Source of the DNA: Massilia sp. YIM B02443
Lineage (GTDB): Bacteria > Pseudomonadota > Gammaproteobacteria > Burkholderiales > Burkholderiaceae_D
Direction of reading: 5' to 3'
Length of the DNA stretch: 64,000 bases
Assembly (NCBI RefSeq): GCF_030411955.1
Contig: NZ_JASNRA010000009.1
Coordinates: 1 to 64,000, forward strand
Both the position numbers and the translations under genes were made by a program. The stretch's first letter is position 1, and every line of letters begins with the position of its first letter. Below are positions 56,627 through 64,000 of the stretch, piece by piece. Under the pieces are notes generated by a model that searched no databases, was not told where the DNA came from, and was given only the letters and a program-made list of their open reading frames with translations.

Positions 56627-58584
56627 AAACCGGTTTCAAACAGGGCGGCCTGCTGCGCGTCAGTTCTCCCTTCGGCGCCGACGACCTGCTGCCCGATAGC
56701 CTGGAAGGCAGCGAAGGCATGTCGGAGCTGTTCCGCTTCACGCTGCACATGCGCTCGCCGAACGCCGGCCTGGCAGCGGCCACGGTGCTGGGCAAGCAGC
56801 TCACGGTCACGATCGACCCCGATGGGAGCAGCCCGCGCGTCATCAGCGGCATCGTCACGCGCTTCGTCCAGAGCGGCCAGGACCGCGACTTCGCCGTCTA
56901 CGACGCCGAGCTGGCGCCGGACCTGTGGCGCCTGACCCTGGCGCGCGACCGCAAGATCTATGCAAACCAGGGCGTGGACGCCATCGTCAAGGCGGTGCTG
57001 GGCGAGTTCGGCATCCGCTTCGAGTCGAAGCTGGCCGCCACCTATGCCGCGCGCGACTACTGCGTGCGCTACGACGAGACGGCGTTCGACTTCATCGCGC
57101 GCCTGATGGAAGCGGCCGGCATCTTTTATTTCTTCACCTTCGACAGCAGCGGCCATACGCTGGTGCTGGCAGACGCCAACAGCCAGTGCGCCGACTGCGC
57201 CGGGGCCGCCGCCGTGCGCTACTGGCCCGACACCGGCATGGCGCGCCCGAACGATGCTGTGGTGCGCTTCGAGCACGAGCAGCGCCTGGCGCTGATGAAG
57301 GCCACCGTCGACGACTACGATTTCACGGCGCCCGACACCGCGCTGGCGGGCACCCATGCGGCAGCCGCCGGCAGCGGCGCCAGCTACGAATTCGCCAGCG
57401 GCCACGCCAGCGTCGACGCCGCCACGGCGCTGGCGCGCCTGCGCGTGGAGGCCGGCCGCGCCGGCGCCGAGGTGCTGCGCGGCGACAGCTACTGCCACCC
57501 GTTCGCGGCCGGCACGCGCTTCACCTTGTCGGGCCACTTCATCGAAAGCCTGAACGCCGGTTTCGTGCTGCGCCGCGTGCACCACGCCGTGCGCGATGGG
57601 CGCTACACGAATGCGTTCGAAGCCTTCCCCGCCGAGCAGCCGTTCCGCAAGGCCTTGGTCACGCCGCGCCCGCGCGTGGCCGGCGTCGACACGGCGCGCG
57701 TGCTGGGCCCGGGCGGCGAGGAAATCTGGACCGACAAGCATGGCCGCATCAAGCTGCACTTTCCCTGGGACCGCGATGCCGAAGACGACACCCAGGCGCC
57801 GTGGGTGCGGGTGGCCCAGGCGGCCTCCGGTAACGGCTTCGGCGCGCTGTTCCTGCCGCGCGTCGGCGACGAGGTGGTGGTGGCCTACATCAACGGCGAC
57901 CCCGACCGGCCGCTGGTGACGGGCAGCGTCTACAACGGCAGCAACCTGCCGCCGGCCACGCTGCCGGCCGACCAGACCCAGTCGATCCTGCGCACCCGCT
58001 CGTCGAAGGGCGGCAGCGCCGGCAACGAGCTGCGCTTCGAGGACAAGAAGGACGCCGAGCAGCTCTACCTGCATGCACAGAAAGACCTGCTGGCCGAGAT
58101 CGAGAATGCCTTGACCACCACCGTGAAGAAGGGCGCCGAGACCCACACGCTGGAAGAGGGCGACCGCAGCGTCGAGGTCAGAAAGGGCAAGGAAACCCAC
58201 AAGGTGGCCGGCACGCGCGGGTTGACCGTCACCGGCGCCGAGACCCACGCCAACGAGGCCGCGTTCACCCACACGGTGAAAGGCGACTACGCGCTGACGA
58301 TCGACGGCAGCCTGACGATTACGGTGAAAGGCGCGGTCAAGCTGGCGGGCGACGGCGCCATCGCGCTGCAGGCCGGCGCCTCGCTCAAGGCGAAGGCCGG
58401 CACCGAACTGCTGTGCGACGCCGGCACCGACTTCACCGCCAAGGCCGGCAAGACGCTGACCCAGCAGGCCGGCATGAAGATCGACAGCAAGGCCGCGATC
58501 ATCAGCAGCAAGGCCGATGCCACCCACAGCGTGGAAGCGGGCGCCATGCTGACCCTCAAGGGCGCGCTGGCGAAGGTGAACTGA
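56623..58584 (+). CDS. vgrG: T6SS spike protein VgrG (TssI)
   Basis: Spike tip protein of 653 residues. It contains the gp27-like start (VSSPFGADDLLPDSLEGSEGMSELFRF), the gp5/OB region with DKHGRIKLHFPWDRDAEDD and WVRVAQAASGNGFGALFLPRVGDEVVV, and a long C-terminal DUF2345-like beta-helix (about 470-653) rich in Thr/Lys/Val (ETHTLEEGDRS, GDYALTIDGSLTITVKG). No separate enzymatic C-terminal domain is seen, so effectors must ride on accompanying genes. ATG at 56623 overlaps clpV by four bases. A MORN-like gene and a PAAR-like gene follow in overlapping order. Confidence 0.96.
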
Positions 58585-59276
58585 TGGACGCGCCCGACGA
58601 CGCAAACCTGGTGGAGGACTACGGCGACAACGGCCGCCTGCGCCTGCGCAGCCGGATGGCGGGCGGCCTGCTGCATGGCCTGCTGGAGCAGTTCGACGAC
58701 GCCGGCAACCTGGCGCTGCTGGCCCAGTTCGAGCGCGGCCAGCTGCACGGCGCCATGGCGGTGTACGGCGCCGACGGCGTGCTGGTGCAGCGCTGCGCCT
58801 TCCGCCACGGCGTGCCGCATGGGCTGATGGAGACCTTCGTGAACGGGCGCCGCGTCGCGGCCCGGACCATGGCCGACGGCGTCGCCAGCGGCCCGTCGCT
58901 GTCGTTCGACGAAGCCGGCCAGCTGACCGCGCGCCTGCAGCTGGTGGCGGGACAGCTGGACGGTCCGGCGACGTTCTTCCACGAGGGCCGCCAGGTGCGC
59001 AGCAGCAGCTACCGCGCCGGCCTGCTGGAAGGCGAGTCGGTCGACTGCGATGCCGAAGGCCAGGTGGTGCAGCGCTGCAGCTACCGCGCTAACCTGCTGC
59101 ACGGCGCGCTCAGGCGCTACTGGCCAAACGGCGCCCTGATGGAAGAGACGATCTACCAGGACGGCGTGGCGCTGGCGGCGCCGGCGCGCTTCGACCAGCA
59201 GGGCCGGGCGCTCGGCCAGACCGAGGCGCCGCCGGCGCTGTTCGAACGGCTCAAGCGGCTGGTGCGGGGGGACTGA
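58584..59276 (+). CDS. MORN/YwqK-like repeat protein behind vgrG
   Basis: Protein of 230 residues made of MORN/YwqK-type repeats: short blocks of the form GxLxGxxxxYxxDGxL (NGRLRLRSRM, GQLHGAMAVYGADGVL, GEAGQ...GQLDGPATFF, EGESVDCDAEGQVVQ, HGALRRYWPNGALMEETIY). It overlaps the vgrG stop and its own stop overlaps the DUF4280 start, so all three are translated together. Proteins of this shape accompany VgrG and PAAR-like genes and are often annotated as YwqK-family antitoxins; a chaperone/adaptor or immunity role is therefore possible. No catalytic motif is seen. Confidence 0.85.
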   Translation: MDAPDDANLVEDYGDNGRLRLRSRMAGGLLHGLLEQFDDAGNLALLAQFERGQLHGAMAVYGADGVLVQRCAFRHGVPHGLMETFVNGRRVAARTMADGVASGPSLSFDEAGQLTARLQLVAGQLDGPATFFHEGRQVRSSSYRAGLLEGESVDCDAEGQVVQRCSYRANLLHGALRRYWPNGALMEETIYQDGVALAAPARFDQQGRALGQTEAPPALFERLKRLVRGD

Positions 59277-59662
59277 TGGGACAGCAGGTATGCGCGGGCG
59301 CCATGCTCAAGTGCTCGTTCGGCCTGGCGCCGGGAACGCTGCTGGTGCTGCCGGCGAACGGGGTCATGACGGCGGTGCCGGACGCCACCATCATGGACAA
59401 CAAGCCGGTGCTGAACATCGCGCCCTTCGGCATGTGCAGTTCCCTCGCCAACCCGGCCGTCGCCGCCGCCACCGCGGCCGCCATGGGCGTGCTCACGCCC
59501 ATGCCCTGCATGCCGATGACGGCGGCGCCGTGGATGCCGGGCGCGCCCACCGTGCTGATCGGCGGCATGCCGGCGCTGACCGCTGCCTGCAAGCTGATGT
59601 GCACGGCCGGCGGCGTGATCGAGATCTGCGTGCCCGGTCAGTCGACCGTGGCCGTTCCCTGA
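59276..59662 (+). CDS. DUF4280 PAAR-like spike tip protein
   Basis: Protein of 128 residues of the DUF4280/PAAR-like family. QQVCAGAMLKCSFG at the start, TIMDNKPVLNIAPFGMCSSL in the centre and CMPMTAAPWMPGAPTVLIGGMPALTAACKLMCTAGG at the end match the family, with conserved Cys residues and Gly/Pro/Met-rich loops. Such proteins are thought to cap VgrG. It overlaps the MORN-like gene by one base. No toxin extension is attached. Confidence 0.9.
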   Translation: MGQQVCAGAMLKCSFGLAPGTLLVLPANGVMTAVPDATIMDNKPVLNIAPFGMCSSLANPAVAAATAAAMGVLTPMPCMPMTAAPWMPGAPTVLIGGMPALTAACKLMCTAGGVIEICVPGQSTVAVP

Positions 59663-59684
59663 CCAAACCTTGCGGAGTCAATCG

Positions 59685-59882
59685 ATGGAATACCGCTTCA
59701 GCCTCACGTCCCGCCTGGCGGCGCTCGCCACTTTTTCCGCGCTCGCGCTGTCGGCGCTGCTGTTCGCGCTCGGCTTCATGCTGGGCCTGCGCAGCGCCGC
59801 GCCGGAGCCGGAGGCAGTTGCGGCAGCGGTCGCGCCCGCAGCGGCGCCTGCGCCGGTGGTGGCGCCGGGGGTGGCGCGATGA
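59685..59882 (+). CDS. Small single-pass membrane protein
   Basis: Not recognised. 65 residues: basic start (MEYRFSLTSRLAALATFS), one membrane helix (about 11-36, LALSALLFALGFMLGLR) and an Ala/Pro-rich tail. ATG at 59685 has GCGGAG about 10 bases upstream, and the gene overlaps tssJ by four bases, so it is a real member of the T6SS operon. It could be an accessory of the TssJLM membrane complex; there is no family evidence. Confidence 0.75.
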   Translation: MEYRFSLTSRLAALATFSALALSALLFALGFMLGLRSAAPEPEAVAAAVAPAAAPAPVVAPGVAR

Positions 59883-60343
59883 AGCGGAGCGCGCTGCTGC
59901 TGGCCGCGTGCCTGTCGGGCTGCTCGATGTTCGGCGGCCCCAAGCCGGTGCGGCCGGCCTGGCACGGCCTGGCCTTCGCGGCGGCGTTCGACGCCAACGC
60001 CAGCAGCGCGCTGGCGGTGGACGTGGTGCTGGTCCGGGACAAGGCGGTGCTCGACACCTTGATGGCAATGTCGGCGGCGCGCTATTTCGCGGCCAGGGCC
60101 GACCTGCTGCGCACCTATCCGGACGCCCTGAGCGTGCTCGGGGTCGAGATCACGCCGGGCCAGACCATCCGCTTCGAGCGCAAGCGCTACGAAGGCGAGC
60201 GCGCCTGGGCCGCGCTCGCCTTCGCCAACTACGCGGCGCCCGGCGAGCACCGGGTGCGGGTGGCGCTCGACGGCGCCGCCTGCCTGGTGCAGCTGAACGC
60301 CCACGACTTCGTGGTCACCGCTGCCGCAAGCGGCGCCCGCTAA
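59879..60343 (+). CDS. tssJ: T6SS outer-membrane lipoprotein TssJ
   Basis: Lipoprotein of 154 residues with a lipobox (LLLAACLSGC, Cys at 15). The mature part has strands such as FDANASSALAVDVVLVRD, a helical AVLDTLMAMSAARYFAARADL stretch, and GVEITPGQTIRFERK, the expected position of the TssJ loop facing TssM. ATG at 59879 overlaps the small gene upstream. It anchors the membrane complex to the outer membrane. Confidence 0.85.
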   Translation: MKRSALLLAACLSGCSMFGGPKPVRPAWHGLAFAAAFDANASSALAVDVVLVRDKAVLDTLMAMSAARYFAARADLLRTYPDALSVLGVEITPGQTIRFERKRYEGERAWAALAFANYAAPGEHRVRVALDGAACLVQLNAHDFVVTAAASGAR

Positions 60344-60360
60344 CCGAGGATGCATAAGCC

Positions 60361-61710
60361 ATGCAAGAAGCACAGCTGTTCGACCGTATCCAGTGGCACG
60401 AGGGCATGTTCCTCACGCCCCAGCATTTTCAACAGGAGAGCGCGCGCGTCGACGCCCTGGTCGGCTGGCACGCGCTGGCCGGCCAGCCGGCCGCCTGGGG
60501 CGTGCGCCACATCGAGGTCGACGAAGCGCACCTGGGCGGCGGCCTGCTGCGCATCGCGGCCCTGGAAGCCATCATGCCGGACGGGATGGCGGTGCGCCAT
60601 GACGCCGGGCGCGCCGCGCGTGCCGGCGGCGCGACGCTGGAACTCGACCTGGCGCCGTGGATGGAGGAGATGGCGCGCGCCGAGCTGCCGGTGTGGCTGG
60701 TGGTGGGCCGCGCCGCTTCGCTGCGCCTGCCCGGCCAGCCCTCGCGCTTTCGCGCGCTGCCTGGCGAGATGGTGGAAGACGAAGTCTCCGAGGCGCTGCC
60801 CGAGGAGGTGCCGCGCATGGGCGCCAACCTGGCGCTGGCGGCCGGCAAGATGCCGGGTGCGGCCTGGGTCTGCCTGCAGCTGATGACGCTGCGCAAGCAG
60901 GACCAGATCGTCACGCGCGGCGCCTGGTGGCCGGCCCAGCTCGAAGTCAGGCCGGCGTCGCCGGTCAGCCGGCGCGCACGCGAGCTGGCGCGCCTGATGC
61001 GCGCCAAGGCCCTGTTCCTGGGACAGCAGAGCGCGGCGCACTCGTCGCGCCTGGAAGACCGGCTGGCCCTGCTCGAGTTGCGCCAGCGCCTGGCCAACCT
61101 GACCTTCAACCTGCCGCTGCTGGAAGCGATGCTGGACGCGCCGGTGGTACAGCCGCTGGCGCTGTACCTGGCGCTGTGCGCCCAGCTCGGGCCCTTGAGC
61201 GCGCTGCGTCCGGGCGCGGTGCCGCCGCTGCCGCCGCCCTACGTGCACGCGGACAGCCATGGCGCGTTCACGACGGTGCTCGACGCGCTGCATGCGCTGG
61301 CCGGGGAGGTCAGCCAGGCGTGGCGCAGCTGCACCTTCGGTTTCGACGGCGAGCTGTTCGCGCTGCCGCTGCGCGCCGAGTGGCTGGAAGCGGGGCCGGA
61401 GGCGCGCCTGGTGGTGGGCCTGCGCGGCGCCAGCGAACGCGCGCTGGCGCAGTGGATGGCCGGCGCCACGATCGGCTCGCGCACGGTGTCGGTCGGACTG
61501 CGCGAGCGCCGCGTGCCGGGCGCCGCGCGGCGCAGGATCGACGATGCGCCCGAGCTGGGCCTGCGCGACCCTGCCGGCTGCACGCTGTTCGCGATCGCGC
61601 CGGATCCGCACTGCATCGTCGCCGGCCAGGACCTGGTGATCGGCAACCCCGGCGCGGCGCAGGGCCAGCGGCCGCAGGAAATCGTCCTGTTCATCAAGGG
61701 CCAGGCATGA
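60361..61710 (+). CDS. tssK: T6SS baseplate adaptor TssK
   Basis: Trimeric adaptor of 449 residues that joins the baseplate to the TssLM membrane complex. The start FDRIQWHEGMFLTPQHFQQ is a signature, and LGLQLMTLRKQ, LARLMRAKALFLGQQS and the C-terminal LRDPAGCTLFAIAPDPHCI region fit TssK. ATG at 60361, and the gene overlaps tssL by four bases. Confidence 0.96.
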   Translation: MQEAQLFDRIQWHEGMFLTPQHFQQESARVDALVGWHALAGQPAAWGVRHIEVDEAHLGGGLLRIAALEAIMPDGMAVRHDAGRAARAGGATLELDLAPWMEEMARAELPVWLVVGRAASLRLPGQPSRFRALPGEMVEDEVSEALPEEVPRMGANLALAAGKMPGAAWVCLQLMTLRKQDQIVTRGAWWPAQLEVRPASPVSRRARELARLMRAKALFLGQQSAAHSSRLEDRLALLELRQRLANLTFNLPLLEAMLDAPVVQPLALYLALCAQLGPLSALRPGAVPPLPPPYVHADSHGAFTTVLDALHALAGEVSQAWRSCTFGFDGELFALPLRAEWLEAGPEARLVVGLRGASERALAQWMAGATIGSRTVSVGLRERRVPGAARRRIDDAPELGLRDPAGCTLFAIAPDPHCIVAGQDLVIGNPGAAQGQRPQEIVLFIKGQA

Positions 61711-62477
61711 GCATCCGGGAACCAGTCCCGCCGGCCGGCCAGGCCGATGACCTGGCGGCGAGCCAGTTGCGCAGCTTCATCGCGGTCCTGGCGCGCGCGC
61801 GGCACGGTGCCGGCGCCGTCAGCGAGGCCGACGGCCACGCCCGTGCGGGCGCGCTCAGCCAGGAGCTGTGCCGGCTGATCGACCTGCACAGCCTGGAGGC
61901 CGGCCGCGTCGGCGGCCGGGCCGGGGTCGACACCCACCTGGGGGCGCGCTACCTGAAGGCGGCGCTGGCCGACGAGGTGATGCTGCACACCGACTGGGCC
62001 GGCCGCGCGCACTGGCACCACGTGCTGGTCGAGGCCACGCTGTTCGGCAGCGCTCACGCGGGACAGCAGGTGTTCGACGACATCGACGCGCTGCTGGCGG
62101 AGCACGATCCGGCGCGGCGGCCGCTGGCGCGCCTGTACCTGCTGCTGCTGGCATCCGGCTTCCAGGGGCGCTACCGGGGCGACGCCAGCCTGGATCCGAT
62201 CGCCGGCTACCGGCGCGCGCTGTTCCAGTTCGCCTGGCAGCGTGTGCCCGGGCAGCAGGGGCGCGACGCGGTGCTGTCCGGGCAGCCGTATGCCAGCACC
62301 CTGGCGGGCAACGCCGGCGTGCGCCTGGCTAAACCGAGCCGCCGCACGGCGCAGCTGGCGCTGGCGCTGCTGGTCCTGCTGGCCCTGTCCGAGCTGCTGT
62401 GGCTGTGGCAATCCTGGCCGCTGCGCCAGGCCCTGAACGCCCCGGCGGCCCAGGCACAGGCGGGGAGGGCGCCATGA
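61707..62477 (+). CDS. tssL: T6SS inner-membrane protein TssL (DotU)
   Basis: Cytoplasmic-domain protein of 256 residues with one C-terminal membrane helix (about 210-232, LALALLVLLALSELLWLW). The cytoplasmic domain has the DotU pattern: LCRLIDLHSLEAGRVGGR, YLKAALADEVMLHTDWAG and EATLFGSAHAGQQVFDDIDAL. No peptidoglycan-binding domain follows the helix, as in many T6SS TssL proteins. It overlaps tssM by four bases. Confidence 0.95.
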   Translation: MSIREPVPPAGQADDLAASQLRSFIAVLARARHGAGAVSEADGHARAGALSQELCRLIDLHSLEAGRVGGRAGVDTHLGARYLKAALADEVMLHTDWAGRAHWHHVLVEATLFGSAHAGQQVFDDIDALLAEHDPARRPLARLYLLLLASGFQGRYRGDASLDPIAGYRRALFQFAWQRVPGQQGRDAVLSGQPYASTLAGNAGVRLAKPSRRTAQLALALLVLLALSELLWLWQSWPLRQALNAPAAQAQAGRAP

Positions 62478-64000
62478 ACTGGGCGGCCGACAAGCTGGTG
62501 CTGGCGGGACTGCTGGCCGCCGCGCTGCTGATGCTGTTGCTGCTGGCCCTGGTGCTGAGCGCGGCGCGGCGCGAGGGCGACGCCACGACCGACACCGCGG
62601 CCGGAAAGCTGCGGCGCCGGTACGCCGACTCGCTGCGCCTGTCGTTCCGCAAGGCGGTGAAGCTGATCGAAAGGAATCTCGCCGCGCGCGCCGAGCGCTA
62701 CAACCTGTCGTGGACCCTGGTGCTGCACGATCGCGCGCAGGCCGGGCTGCCGCTGCTGGAAGCCGGCCTGCCGGGCGCGCTCAGCGCCGACAGCAGCCTG
62801 GCCGCCTCGGCCCAGGGCATCGGCTGGCACTTCTTCGACAAGGGCGTGGTGGTGCAACTGGGCGCCGACCACCTCGGCGCGCCCGACGACCCGGCCGGCG
62901 ACGGCATCTGGGACGCCTTCCTCGGCCTGTGCCGCGCCTACCGGCCGCAGCGGCCGTTCGATGCCATCGTGGTCGCGCTGCCGTGCGCGGCGCTGCTGCA
63001 GGCCAACGCCCACAGCGACAGCAACAGCGACAGCGAAAGCGAAAGCGACAGCGACCGCCAGATGGCGCTGGCGGCGCGCGCCAGGGCCATCCACCGCCGC
63101 CTGTGGCTGGCGCAGAACCGGCTGGCGCTGCGCTTTCCGATCCACCTGGTGATCAGCGGCTGCGAACAGCTGCCCGGCTTTGCCGCCTTCGGCGCCGCCT
63201 TGCCCGACCCGCAGCGCCGCGCCATGCTGGGATGGGCTTCGCCGTATGAGCTGGTGGCGCCGTTTCGCAGCAGCTGGGTCGACAGCGCGATGGACGAGGC
63301 GGTGCGCACGGTGGCCGACAGCTGCGCCGAGCTGGGTGCGCTGGAAGTGGGCGCGGCCGACAGCAGCGCCTATCTGCTGCTGCCGGGCGAACTGGAGCGC
63401 CTGCGCGCCGGCCTCAAGCTGTTCTGCGACGAACTGATGCGTCCCAGCGCCTACCACGAGGCGTTCCTGCTGCGCGGCATCTACCTGAGCGGCGACGCCA
63501 GCCCGGAAGCCATCCTCGAAGCCGGCCTTGCCCGGGACGATGTGGCGGCGCCGCCGCGCGCGCCGATGCCGGCGCAGATGCCGGTATTCTTGCGCGATAT
63601 CTTCGAACGCAAGATCTTTGCCGAGACCGGGCTGGTGCGCAGTTCGCGCCAGCGCCTGCGCCATCCGGCCGGCCGCCATCTGGCCTGGTGGGCCGGCCTG
63701 GCCGCGGTCGTGCTGTGGGGCGGCGCCCTGGCCGTCGCCACCTTCCAGCTCGACCGCAGCGGCGACCAGCTGCGCGCCTACCTGCAGGCGCTGGCGCCGC
63801 CGCCGGCCAGCGCCGCCAATGACGCCAATAACGCCAATAACGCCAATGACGCCGCCGGCGGCGCAGCGAGCCGGCGCCGCGCCATCGCCGCCCTCGAGGG
63901 TTTCGAGCCGGTGGGCGGCGCGCGCTTTTATTCGGTGTCGATGCCCGGTTCCTGGCCCTTGGTCGACGACCTGAACGAACGGCTGCAGGCGCGCCTGGAG
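62474..64000 (+). CDS. tssM: T6SS inner-membrane protein TssM (IcmF), truncated by window end
   Basis: The first 509 codons of the membrane-complex scaffold TssM run off the window. Membrane helices are at about 8-30 and 398-418, with a cytoplasmic domain between. Where a P-loop would be expected (compare LPWYLVIGPPGSGKTT) this protein reads LSWTLVLHDRAQAGLPLLEAG, so the ATP-binding motif is absent. The loop also contains an Asp/Ser run from tandem hexamers (about 63013-63056) and a second Asn/Asp/Ala run (63819-63854). ATG at 62474 overlaps tssL. The periplasmic half is outside the window. Confidence 0.93.
   Translation, partial: MNWAADKLVLAGLLAAALLMLLLLALVLSAARREGDATTDTAAGKLRRRYADSLRLSFRKAVKLIERNLAARAERYNLSWTLVLHDRAQAGLPLLEAGLPGALSADSSLAASAQGIGWHFFDKGVVVQLGADHLGAPDDPAGDGIWDAFLGLCRAYRPQRPFDAIVVALPCAALLQANAHSDSNSDSESESDSDRQMALAARARAIHRRLWLAQNRLALRFPIHLVISGCEQLPGFAAFGAALPDPQRRAMLGWASPYELVAPFRSSWVDSAMDEAVRTVADSCAELGALEVGAADSSAYLLLPGELERLRAGLKLFCDELMRPSAYHEAFLLRGIYLSGDASPEAILEAGLARDDVAAPPRAPMPAQMPVFLRDIFERKIFAETGLVRSSRQRLRHPAGRHLAWWAGLAAVVLWGGALAVATFQLDRSGDQLRAYLQALAPPPASAANDANNANNANDAAGGAASRRRAIAALEGFEPVGGARFYSVSMPGSWPLVDDLNERLQARLE
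63013..63056. repeat. AGCGAC/AGCGAA tandem hexamers in tssM
   Basis: About seven consecutive hexamers of the form AGCGAC/AGCGAA/AGCAAC encode a Ser-Asp/Ser-Glu run in the cytoplasmic loop of TssM. Copy-number change would keep the frame. Confidence 0.85.
63819..63854. repeat. GCCAATRAC-type 9-bp tandem repeat in tssM
   Basis: Four copies of a 9-base unit (GCCAATGAC or GCCAATAAC) encode an Ala-Asn-Asp/Asn run just after the second membrane helix of TssM, at the start of the periplasmic part. It is an in-frame linker repeat. Confidence 0.85.

Overview
The window is GC-rich (mostly well above 60% G+C by eye) Gram-negative DNA. It carries two TonB-dependent receptors, a betaproteobacterial-type porin, a divergent GcvA-like LysR regulator, a PQQ-linked dehydrogenase and a nearly complete type VI secretion system (T6SS). 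Taken together this suggests a betaproteobacterium of the Oxalobacteraceae, such as a Massilia/Duganella relative. That placement is inference from gene style, not from a marker gene. No rRNA, tRNA, CRISPR array, insertion sequence or replication origin was seen.

Layout. 0-1 kb: a PPK2-type polyphosphate kinase on the minus strand. 1-6.6 kb: a minus-strand cell-surface-signalling operon in the order ECF sigma factor, FecR-type anti-sigma regulator, TonB receptor with STN domain, metallo-beta-lactamase-fold hydrolase. The sigma gene has a frameshift and the hydrolase an in-frame TGA, so both ends of the operon are broken in this sequence. 6.7-20 kb: a GntR/UTRA regulator diverges from a ten-gene operon for nucleoside-type compounds: TonB receptor, BMP-type binding protein, a fused ABC ATPase, two permeases, an ADP-ribosylglycohydrolase, a ribokinase, a nucleoside hydrolase, a secreted phytase-like esterase and a second PfkB kinase. 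A perfect 12-bp palindrome lies between the -35 and -10 of the receptor promoter and an imperfect copy lies 127 bp away near the regulator gene. The region closes with a truncated sugar-symporter fragment.

20.7-29.5 kb: a porin and a LysR regulator converge. The LysR gene diverges from a catabolic unit of split transketolase (two subunits), an ACS-type MFS transporter and a membrane PQQ dehydrogenase, followed by a terminator and a short-chain dehydrogenase. Their shared substrate cannot be read from the sequence. 29.8-36 kb: a very large CheB-CheR-PAS-GAF-histidine kinase gene interrupted by one in-frame TAA. 36.4-41.7 kb: an exported Sel1/ankyrin protein, the tail of a dead histidine kinase, and a membrane metallophosphoesterase.

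42-64 kb: the T6SS region. Two unusual winged-helix proteins (one fused to a STAND NTPase, a membrane segment and TPR-like helices) and a small unknown protein precede tssB, tssC, hcp, an unknown zinc-ribbon/coiled-coil gene, tssF, tssE, tssG, tssH (clpV), vgrG, a MORN/YwqK-like gene, a DUF4280 PAAR-like gene, a small membrane protein, tssJ, tssK, tssL and tssM (cut by the window end). Only tssA of the core set is not seen. A 19-bp element plus a second 8-bp block at identical spacing occurs upstream of both tssB and tssE and is probably a shared promoter or activator site. The hcp region is clearly less GC-rich than its surroundings.

Three otherwise well-formed genes are each broken by a single small lesion. 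This could be real pseudogenisation or residual sequencing error, and the reads would decide. The best candidates for something undescribed are the GntR-controlled TonB/ABC locus with its ADP-ribosylglycohydrolase, and the STAND-regulator-linked T6SS with its VgrG-MORN-DUF4280 cassette and unknown gene next to hcp.
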